Below are positions 42,585-52,026 of a DNA stretch of 64,000 bases, one piece after another. The translations under genes and the position numbers were made by a program. The DNA comes from Bufo bufo. Its lineage: Eukaryota > Chordata > Amphibia > Anura > Bufonidae. The stretch lies in NCBI RefSeq assembly GCF_905171765.1, contig NC_053392.1, positions 503,794,556 to 503,858,555 of the forward strand, given 5' to 3'. Numbering within the stretch: the stretch's first letter is position 1; each line of letters opens with the position of its first letter. The notes beneath the pieces were generated by a model, which did not search any database, was not told the origin of the DNA, and was given only the letters and a program-made list of their open reading frames with translations.

Positions 42585-44075
42585 CACGGGTGTCAAACAC
42601 AAGGCCCGCGGGCCGAATCCGGCCCGCCAGACCTCGTCATGTGGCCCGCGCAGCGAGCGAGCTGGCGGCGGCGGCTGGGCACAGGGAGATGAGCGCTTCC
42701 ATTGTGGAAGCGCTCATCTCCAGTCATCTGTATGACGCCGTCCTCAGGACAGCGATACAGATGCCTGCCTGTGCTGCGGTAGGGGAGGGAGAGGCGTGTC
42801 CCTTTCCCTTCCTCTGATAGGCTGCCGGCCTAGTGCCTGCAGCCTATCAGAGGCCGGCGCAGGCGGAGCGATGACGTCATCGCGCTGCCTGAGCCATACA
42901 GCGTGGGACACAGGCCAGAAGAGGCCTGCATCGCATCACTGACATGGAGGTAAGCATGTGGTTTTTTTTTGTTTTTTTTACTATGTACAATACCTTTACT
43001 GGCGGGGGCTGTTATTACCGGCAAAGGGGGGGCTGTTTGTTATTACTGGCAAAGGGGGGGCTGTTATTACTGGCAAAGGGGGGCTGTTATTACTGGCGGG
43101 GGCGGCTGTTATTACTGGCAAAGGGGGGGCTGTTATTACTGGCAAAGGGGGGGCTGTTATTACTGGCAAAGGGGGGGCAGTTATTACTGGCAAAGGGGGG
43201 GCAGTTATTACTGGCAAAGGGGGGGCAGTTATTACTGACAAAGGGGGGGCTGTTATTACTGGCACAGAGGGGCTGTTATTACTGGCACAGAGGGGCTGTT
43301 ATTACTGGCACAGAGGGGCTGTTATTACTGGCACAGAGGGGCTGTTATTACTGGCACAGAGGGGCTGTTATTACTGGCACAGAGGGGCTGTTATTACTGG
43401 CACAGAGGGGCTGTTATTACTGGCACAGAGGGGCTGTTATTACTGGCACAGAGGGGCTCTTATTACTGGGGGCTGTTATTACTGGCACAGAGGGGCTCTT
43501 ATTACTGGGGGCTGTTATTACTGACACAGAGGGGCTCTTATTACTGGGGGCTGTTATTACTGGCACAGAGGGGCTCTTATTACTGGGGGCTGTTATTACT
43601 GGCACAGGGGGGGCTGTTATTACTGGCAAGGGGGGGGCTGTTATTACTGGCAAAGGGGGCTGTTATTACTGGCACAGAGGGGCTGTTATTACTGACACAG
43701 AGGGGCTCTTATTACTGGGGACTGTTATTACTGGCACAGAGGGGCTGCTATTACTGGCATAGGGGGCTATTATTACTGGTACAGGGGGGGCTGTTAATAC
43801 TGGCAAATGATTGGGGGCACTATAGGGGCATCTACTGAGGCCACAAAGAAGGCTCTCCTTGCTCTGCTATCCCTCTGCACCTTCTCCAAATCCTTATTAT
43901 GAAATCTTTCTCATTAGGATAAAACACCTCATCAGCTCCACCGAGCCCCCGGCCAAAGTGTGGAAGTGGCGTCCGAGATCCCCAAGGGCCAAGCCAAGTA
44001 ACTAAGTTTTCCGGCCCTTTGAGGGTGACTAAACTGCTGATGCGGCCCCCGATGAATTTGAATTTGACACCCCTG
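42585..44075. mobile_element. Nonautonomous hAT-like element carrying a minisatellite
   Basis: An exact 8-bp duplication CTCTAGGG flanks it (42,577-42,584 and 44,076-44,083). The left end is CACGGGTGTCAAAC; the right end, reversed, is CAGGGGTGTCAAATTC. The subterminal sequence is GC-rich (GGCCCGCGGGCCGAATCCGG). The interior holds the minisatellite at 43,003-43,812. No transposase was found. Confidence 0.9.
43003..43812 (+). repeat. 23-24-bp minisatellite, about 35 units
   Basis: The unit is CTGTTATTACTGGCACAGAGGGG (23 bp) or a 24-bp form ending CAAAGGGGGGG. Block 1 (about 43,007-43,255) uses the CAAAGGG form, block 2 (43,256-43,455) is a pure run of the CACAGAGGGG form, and block 3 (43,456-43,600 and 43,680-43,735) alternates with a short unit to give roughly 40-bp dimers. 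All three forward frames are open over much of it, giving false ORFs of up to 272 codons. Confidence 0.95.
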
Positions 44076-44439
44076 CTCTAGGGTATCATAAGGTCTCCCT
44101 TCCTTAAGAAGGACTTCCAACTGCTGTAACCACTTTTTTTTAGAGACCTTGACACTGAAGTTGCAGCTAAATAAGGAGGGTCTGTGATAAGAAGGGTCTT
44201 GCTGAGACCAGAGGAGCTAAGTGTCCAGTCAGCACATGGCCCCTCCGAAGCCGGCGCAAGCAAGGAGGTAAGGAGCAGGCTATTTGCTTACACTTTCCAG
44301 CACCAATACAACTCCAATATAGGAGGTTGGTGCTACCTGCCCCCTCATGTGCAATAAGGCATTCCTCGACTTTTCCCCCACCTCTGCCTGCCTACACAGA
44401 AGTGGATCCACAGCAAATGCCATGAGTGTTGACCTATCT

Positions 44440-44566
44440 CCCACCTGGAGGGACAGGAAGACACTGAGGATATGCTGGAGGAGGGTCTATTTTATACTTC
44501 CTGTCCCTATCTGGTTGAAGGCGGGTCATCTCATGGTATGCCATCATGGAGGATGAAAGGGAGAAG
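44440..44566 (-). repeat. DIRS inverted terminal repeat (5' end of element)
   Basis: On the plus strand GACACTGAGGATATGCTGGA through GGTATGCCATCATGGAGGAT is the reverse complement of 38,940-39,045. The sequence just inside (44,084-44,430) encodes unassigned, broken minus-strand fragments such as SRSLKKSGYSSWKSFL. Confidence 0.8.
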
Positions 44567-44569
44567 TGA

Positions 44570-46550
44570 GAGTAATGGATTAGTGTCCAATTAGTAGCCT
44601 GATGTGATGCCTGGAGGTCCAGCAGGGAAGGAATCTTAAGGTTTTTCAGTATGTCACCCACAGAGGAGGTACCAAAGGAAGACTAAATACCAATTTCATC
44701 TAAATAGCATGGGTTTAGGTAGTTGGGCAGGAGGCGAAGAGGCATGAAAGGAGAGGGGCTAGAAGGGAAGTTAAAGGCATTCAAGATTTTAAACCAAGTG
44801 TTGAGGACTCCCCTAAGGGTTGGCGGGAACTCTGCATCAGTATCCGGGTTAGACTTAACTTTCCAAAGGCGAGAGTATCCAGAGGGGGACAGAGAGCGAG
44901 CTATCTGACAACCTAATTTGGCTAACTTGACATGTAGTCTAAGTTGAATAGACTGATAGTATACCCTGATGTCTGGTAGTCCAAATCCTCCTTTGTGCTT
45001 GGGAAGGACAAGTAAGCAATAGGCCAGTCTTGGCCGCGCCTGCTTCCAAATGAAAGCAGAAAAAGTTCTGCGTATAGCCAGAAAGAAAGATTCTGGTACA
45101 AATATGGGCAGAGTCTGTAGTAGGTAAAGAATTTTAGGGAGGATACATTTTTTAGAATGTTTTTCCTGCCCATCCAGGACACAAATGGGATGTTGAGATC
45201 TTTTAGTTGCTGTTTTATATTGGCGAGTAATGGGGTGTAGTTCAATTGAAAGGGATATTTACGCCTAGATAATTAATGTGGAATGACCCATTGGAAGGGA
45301 TAAGTCTGCGATAAAAACGTGATAGTCGTGGAAGGGGCAACACCACCAAGGGCCATGCATTTGGAAAGATTATTCTTAAAATTAGGCTAACTTTTACACT
45401 TGCGGCAGTGTGATCCGGCCGGCAGTTCCGTCGTCGGAACTGCCCGCCGGATCCGCCAATTTGGATGTGACCGATAGCATTTGAGAGACGGATCCGGATC
45501 CGTCTCTCAAATGCATTGCAAGAACGGATCCGTCTCTCTGCTTGTCATGCATTCCAGTATTTTGAATGCCGCATCTGGCACCAATACATTCCTATGGGGA
45601 AAAATGCCGGATCCGGCATTCAGGCAATTATTCAGTTTTTTTCCCCGGAGATAAAACCGTAGCATGCTACGGATTTATCTTTTGCCTGATCAGTCAAAAC
45701 GACTGAACTGAAGACATCTGTCCTACGGATTACTCTACATTCAGAATGCATTGGGATATGCCTGATCAGTTCCTTTCCGGTATAGAGCCCCTGTGACGGA
45801 ACTCTATGCTGGAAAAGAAAAACGCTAGTGTGAAAGTACCCTTAGACATTTGTCCAAACAGATCAAACAAACCGAGGATGGCCGGAAACGCCGAGACAGG
45901 GTCAGACAAAAATAGCAGATAGTTAGCGAAAGCTGCAACTTTATGCGACACTGGTCCTACTTTTAGGCCGCATATATTGTCATTTTGTCTGATTGCCTGG
46001 AGGCGCTGCTACAGGCTAAGAATAAAGAGGGAGAGTGAAAGAGGACATCCTTGACAGGTGCCATTAGAGATGGGAAAGGAAGGAGAAAGAACCCCATTTA
46101 CTTAAATTTTTGCATGGGGCGAGGAGTACAGAGACAACACCGCCAGAACAAATTGAGTAGGGAAGCCAAATCTATGTAGAGTAGCCTCCATAAACTTCCA
46201 GTCAACTTGATCAAACGCTCTCTTAGCGTCTGTGCCGAGAAGGGTCAGTTGGGAGTTTTTCTTTAGTGCATAAGAAATGGCTTGTTGTACTCTGAAAGTG
46301 CTGTCCCTGCACTCTCTCCCTCCCACAAATCAGGCCTGCTCCGGGGAAATCAATTTGTGTAGGAGAGGGGTCCAATAACGGATTAAAGGACAAGATTAAG
46401 GTCCCCACCTATTAGTAACAAGCCTGAAGAAATAGCAGAGATATCTGAGAAAACTTTTGTCAGCCATCTGACTGTATTCTTATTGGGAGCGTATGTTACA
46501 AAAAGTGACATCCGTGCCCCCCCAGTTTTTGTATTATCTGAACTGATCCG
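44570..46550 (-). mobile_element. L1-like LINE ORF2 part, interrupted by a MITE
   Basis: On the minus strand, 46,568-46,383 reads SLFVTYAPNKNTVRWL and GLLLIGGDLNLVL (endonuclease). 46,326-46,102 reads LLGTDAKRAFDQVDWKFMEA and LAVLSLYSSPHAKI (reverse transcriptase). After the MITE (45,384-45,843), 45,245-44,922 reads MNYTPLLANIKQQLKDLNIP and FVSWMGRKNILKNV (post-RT region). Many frame breaks are present. It continues past the DIRS insertion at 38,335-37,490. Confidence 0.83.
45384..45843. mobile_element. Harbinger-like MITE
   Basis: TTA flanks GGCTAACTTTTACACTTGCG and GCTAGTGTGAAAGTACCC. GGATCCGGATCC and GCCGGATCCGGCATT palindromes fill the interior. Confidence 0.8.
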
Positions 46551-46592
46551 TCCATGACGGATCCGCACAAAACGCGAGTGTGAAAGTAGCCT
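46550..46592. mobile_element. Harbinger-like MITE end fragment
   Basis: ACGGATCCGCACAAAACGCG followed by AGTGTGAAAGTAGCCTAA is the right terminus only. Confidence 0.6.
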
Positions 46593-46861
46593 AAGTCTGC
46601 ATACAGGACTGGTCTCTAAGGAGACTCAGCACAGTGCCTGAACAGTTCGGTAAAAAGTATAGAAACTCTATATGCATCAATTTGCGCCACTGTAGACAGA
46701 TTTCTGGCGCATACATAAGTAAATCCTTGTTCTACAGTAGCAGTAGTGCTGGAATAGACAGTGACTTGGATAACATGCAGGGAAGGAAAAATGGAGAAGT
46801 TTCTTGCATTTTCACTTTTTAGGGGAGAGAGGTGCGCTTCTGAGACTTGTATCTACTAGAG

Positions 46862-47001
46862 CAGGGATGTTCAACCTGCAGCCTTCCAGCTGTTGCAAAA
46901 CTACAACTCCCAGCATGTTCTGATAGCTGTAGGCTGTCCAGGCATGCTGGGAGTTCTAGTTTTGCAACAGTTGGAGGGCCACAGGTTGAGCATTTCTGCA
47001 G
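46862..47001. mobile_element. Fold-back MITE, CCAGCATG family
   Basis: GCAGGGATGTTCAACCTGCA with CAAAACTACAACTCCCAGCA pairs with TGCTGGGAGTTCTAGTTTTG and CACAGGTTGAGCATTTCTGC. It is related to 21,785-21,926. Confidence 0.75.
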
Positions 47002-47189
47002 TAGGACTGGACTGTAGATAGGTTTACTGTATCAACACTGCACAAAGGGCTGAGAAACAACTTTCTGAATATGAACCGTAAAAACATTTAAACATCAGGA
47101 ACATGAAACTCATATGGTTGGAGAGGGGGGGGGGATGTTTTTTTAACCCTTGTTAATTATACATTTTAAAGTTGATATATCAAAACACC

Positions 47190-47885
47190 AGTTTTCTTAC
47201 ACAGTGTTGGTTATCGATCGGACGCTAAATGTCCGCGGTGCGGTACGGATCCTGCTGACCTCATACACATGTTGTAGACTTGTGAAGCTCTGAATATTTA
47301 CTGGAGGGGGGGGGTGACTGCTCTCATACAAAAAGCATATTTAGTTAACATTCCGCATGACCCGAAGGTGTGTATCTTAGGTTATGTGTCGGAATTAAGC
47401 ACTGAACAGGTGTCCAAGATAGCTATAGGTAGGCTATTGTATACGGCTAGGAAATTGGTAGCTCTACACTGGATACAAGCTGAACCTCCCACAATTGGGG
47501 AATTTAAGCGCAAAGTGAATACCATGATTACATACGAAAAAGCCATCCTTCAGAAAAGAGGCTAAGTAAATTTGAGAAATTGTGGGACCCCTGGCTGTCG
47601 CAAATATATGCAGCTTTTCATAGGAGTGGTGGTGCCACTAGAAACCGGATTGAGGGTGGGGGGGGGGGGAGAATGGGGGATGGGATATAACATAGCTTAT
47701 TATACTTACCTGTTCAAAAAAAGTCTGTGCGTATGTATGTCAGTCAATCTTTGTGAAACTTATGACTTCAGCGGTAATTTTGATGCTGGTGGATATTATT
47801 GTATGGTATGATATATATTGTATACTGCAAAAGTTTGCTGTAATTCTTATTGGATTCAATAAAAACTATCTGATTTAAAAAAAAT
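47190..47885 (+). mobile_element. L1-like LINE 3' end
   Basis: The plus strand reads YRSDAKCPRCGTDPADLIHM (Cys-rich knuckle), then 47,314-47,565 GRLLYTARKLVALHWIQAEP, then a 3' region and the tail CAATAAAAACTATCTGATTT plus A residues. It resembles the insert at 5,001-5,904, so both come from the same LINE group. It ends 190 bp before the eif4a3 poly(A) signal. Confidence 0.85.
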
Positions 47886-48076
47886 ATATTGATATATTCT
47901 CTTCTATACGCATTTATCATACCAGCCTCCTCAACGTTTCCAATAAGATAATAGCCTGCCCCAAATGCCAAACCCCACTTGCTAGCTTTGGTACTTAGGA
48001 TTGTACCTTTACCAAAAAGCATTGGCAAGACAATTATAGTTAACAATCACACCATAGGAGAGGTTTGTATTTTTTT

Positions 48077-48082
48077 TTTATT
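48077..48082 (-). terminator. eif4a3: eif4a3 polyadenylation signal
   Basis: Minus-strand AATAAA lies 183 bp downstream of the stop codon and is followed by an A-run and a G/T-containing stretch. The short 3'UTR fits eIF4A3 of other vertebrates. Confidence 0.75.
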
Positions 48083-51000
48083 GAAAATTCACCAAATGTA
48101 TTTACAGTGGTTTACAATGGGATGCTTGACTCATTGTACAGAAGCGTTAAATAAAAGGTAAAAAGATCAAAAACAGTAAAATCTGCTCTACAAATGAAAT
48201 ACGGCCAACATAAAATGTGTTGTCAATCGTTCCATATAATCCTTCTATACAGATAATCCAGTCTTCAAATCAGATCAGCAACTGCAGAGGAAAGAACATT
48301 AAAAAAATTAAAGTAAAAAAACATTCTTGCCCTCATACAAATAATGACTAGTTAATATACTAACCTTTGGCCGGTAAACCTACACATTTTAAACATACAG
48401 TGAAATCTCTCCAAAAGACCAAATCTTATCTAGACCAGATTTCCATTTCCACCATATACTATGCAAACTGGTCATCTTCTCTAAAGGAGCTGTGTCAAGT
48501 ATCAAAGCTATCCCCTATCTGATCTTAATAACAGGAATCCCATGACCCCATCGAGCATGCGCACTGCTGCTCTATTCATTCTCTATGGGACAGCTGTAGA
48601 TAGAGGTCAGCGTTCAGCTATCTCCAGCAGTCCAACAGAGAATAAATTGAACATCAGAGGGCGTGCTCTTTCTGCTGCTTCATCAGGACACAGACCCCAA
48701 CCAGTTACTTATCTCCTATCCTGTGGATAGGAGATAACGCAAATACTTGGCATAATACCTTTAACACCTTAGTGACGAAGCCAGATTTTGGAAATCCGAC
48801 ATGTCACTTTAGTAGAGAAAAACTTTGTAAAGGTTTTGCACATCAAAGTAATTCTGACATGGTTTTCTCGTCCCATATTGTACTTTACTTAGGTGGTAAA
48901 TTTTACCTATAAAATATGCGTATCTTTAAAAAAAAAAAAAAAAGAAACGTAGAATCTATGAAAATTTATAAAAATTGCCATATTTTCCCCATTTTCAACT
49001 GCAATATTTCACATACATAAATACTATTCAATATTTTTTATCAGAAATATATTTCCACATCTTTATTTTGGCTGCACTTAAAGTTTTTTGTAACTTTTTT
49101 TTAATTTAGGAGACTTACCATTTTAACATTAATTAAAAAATTTTTGAAGTACATATTTTTTCCTGCAACAAGCCAGACTGAAGATGTGTCTTGCTGGCAG
49201 TGGCAGGGACGGGGCGTTCTGAAAGCCTTTAAACATCCTCAGATTCAAAGGCTTGCCCAGGTGCGGGGGACTCAAACAGGAGACTCTCAACCACCTTCTT
49301 CTGGAACTCAAGGAAGATGTGTTCCTTGGGCCTTTTTAGGCTACTTTCACACTAGCGTTCGGGGCTCCGCTTGAGAGTTCCGGTTGAAGGCTCTCACAAG
49401 CGGCCCCGAACGGATCCGTCCAGCCCTAATGCATTCTGAGTGGATGCGGATCCGCTCAGAATGCATCAGTCTGGCACCGTTTGTCCTCCGCTCAGCAGGA
49501 GGACACCCGAACGCAGCTTGCAGCAATCCGAATGAGGTAGATTGCTACCTTTTTATATCAGGTCTGTTTTTTCGCTTCACCAGGTAGGGTTGAAGCGCCT
49601 GGTCCGAGAGGTCTACACCTCCCATAAATTTATTGTAGTTTATCACACAGACCAGTTTTTGTTTGTCAGCAGTAGTCTCCCTCTCCCTAACTGCCACTGT
49701 GGTGTCTGTGTGCACGGTGGTCAGCATGTAGACACCCTTCCTGTCCTTCCACTTCACTGCAAGCAGCTCGTCACTTGCCGGGGCGAAGGATGCTCCTTTC
49801 TCCAAACACTTGGACACCACCAGTTGTGGGTATCCCACCCTATTTTTAGGGACTGTCCCACAAGCCCCTGTGTTTTCAGCATTGAGGGATTTAAAAAGGG
49901 GTATGCTGCCATAAAAATATATCAGTGTACACGTGGTACCCTTTGAGTCGGAATGGCGCCAGTTTTTCCCGATGTCCCAATATTTCAGGGCAGCCTGGGG
50001 GGTTAAGTTGAGAGTATCTGCAGTATATACAGACAGACCGCAGGGTGTAGGCAGTTGTGCTCTCGCACACCTTATATAATTTTACCCCATATCTGGCACG
50101 CTTGGAGGGAATAAACTGAGGGAAGGAAAGACAGCCTTTAAAACTAAGGGGGGAAATAAGGGGTCAATTAATTTAGGCGGTCATAGGCTGGGTCAGTTCT
50201 GGGGGGGGGGGGGGATTTCAGAAAAATGCATAAACCGCATTAGGGCTTCATAGCGGTTTCGGGACATAACTGCTGCAAACACGGGTTGAGTGGACAGTAC
50301 TCGCAGCCCAATAGGATCAGACAGATGGCTTTCTTTACAATGCCCATATCCAGGGTAAGCCCCCCAATTTTTTATTTTTTTTCCAGGGACACTTGTGGGG
50401 AGTCCACCGTCATATAGTCGTGGGCTTTTGTACAGCAAACTGTGTGGCGTACAGATTAGTCGGGGGGGGGGGGGGGGGGGGGGGAAGAGATGAGGAACGG
50501 GACCCAGCTCTCCCTTATGGGGAAGCTGGGGGACCCGATCCTTGCACCAGAGACTTAGAGGGAGAAAGTTTAAGCTGCCGGCTCCAGCGCTTGATTTAAG
50601 CGCTAACTTGGGCTGATTTGCCGCCGTAAAAAGGCAGCGCTCCAGCCCAAGGCCCCTTAGTGACCACCGTAAAAACACGTATGGGTGGTCACTAGGGTGT
50701 TAAGATTGCATTGAAAAGCAGTCTTGAGTGGTGGTCTCACTTTCAGTGTTAGTTGGAGCACTAGTAGCAGAGCAGGCCACAGGAAGCTCATATGCATAAT
50801 ACATACCATTCATTGGCATTTCATCAATTTGGGTAGAGTAGTACTGCTCAATGTCTCGCAAGATACGGATATCATCATTCTTTACAAAGTTAATTGCAAC
50901 ACCTTTTCTTCCATAACGTCCTGAACGACCAATTCTGTGTTACAAAAATAAAAAAAATTAATATATAGCTAAATAAATGGGAAATAGTCATTTGAGCACA

Positions 51001-51992
51001 TTAACTTGTGCGTGGGAGTAATTACATAGAGCATAACATACCGGTGGATATACAATTCTCTGTTATTAGGAAGGTCATAGTTAATGATAAGGGAGACCTG
51101 CGGAACATCCAAACCTCTTGCCCAGACATCAGTGGAAATCAGTACACGACTGCAAAATGAGAAAGAAAGACATAAGGAATGCAGACATTGTATTTTGTAG
51201 GCTGGCCAGACACTACATAGCTGGGGCCTGAATACTCTCTCCAGATCCTCCTCCTACCTTCCTGACAGGGTTCAGTTCCTGCATAGTAATCTCGCCTAGC
51301 ACTTTCAATCAAGAAGAGGGAAGGGTACACAGAGTGGCTTGGGCCCACCGCTTAACTCTCCCTTTGCATATGAATTAAATGTACTTTTTTCCCAGAAAGC
51401 AGCAACACATCGCTAAGTGAAAGGTGACATTACAGTAAACTGAGCTTGCCCTACAAGGCATCATGCCTGGTTTAACAGTAAATTTCCTGGTGACAAACTC
51501 TTTAATAAAACTTTCCTCCTGGAGCACCACTAAAGGAGAAACGTGGATGTGCTGTCAGCAGGACCCAGTGATGAGGTCTGCCAGCAGGATAAAGGCATGT
51601 TCTACGCAATCACTGTATGCTTACCTGGCACCAGATCTGAATTCTTTCATGATGGACTCTCTCTCCTTCTGGGGCATGTCACCATGCATTGACGACACAG
51701 TGAAGTTAGCCTCCCTCATTTTCTCTGTCAACCAATCAACCTAAAGAGGGTGCATACAAAGTTTCTATGAAGAAAACAGTCAAAACATGAAACATGGCTG
51801 ATGTGAATAGCTAGAGACTTGCACCACATATGATCAACCATCTATCACTTTGGGAAATCAAAAATTTCTTAATTACAATTTCTATACATTTCTTATAAAA
51901 AAAATAGAAATAACGTATTGGGGTAAGAAAATATGAGACTTCTTATTGTCCAAAGGTGCTGGAGAAAGATCATAATCTAGGATCCCAAGCCA

Positions 51993-52026
<34 letters not shown>

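Larger units (their letters stand above)
38911..44566 (-). mobile_element. DIRS-like retrotransposon, internally deleted and nested
   Basis: The inverted terminal repeats are 38,911-39,050 and 44,440-44,566; both carry CCATGAGATGACCCGCC-type sequence and ATAGACCCTCCTCCAGCATA. The internal complementary region at 41,788-41,876 joins the complements of both outer ends. A tyrosine recombinase C-terminus is at 42,422-41,898. The gag, reverse transcriptase, RNase H and methylase regions are missing. Inserted in it are two Tc1 elements (39,087-40,136 and 40,143-41,716) and one hAT (42,585-44,075). Confidence 0.85.
48761..50703 (-). mobile_element. piggyBac-like transposon
   Basis: TTAA lies at both ends. 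The termini are TTAACACCTTAGTGAC and, reversed, TTAACACCCTAGTGACCACC. The minus-strand transposase is broken and shortened at its N-terminus. A Harbinger-like MITE (49,339-49,510) is inserted in the coding part, and a G23 tract lies at 50,462-50,484. It lies wholly in the last intron of eif4a3, in the same orientation. Confidence 0.92.

Noticed and set aside
42944..43762. 272-codon plus-strand ORF of LLLLAKGG-type repeats
   Set aside because: It is the 23-24-bp minisatellite read through; other frames are equally open and no splice or start context is present.
43003..43812. CRISPR-like array
   Set aside because: There are direct repeats but no unique spacers; it is a tandem minisatellite in a vertebrate genome.
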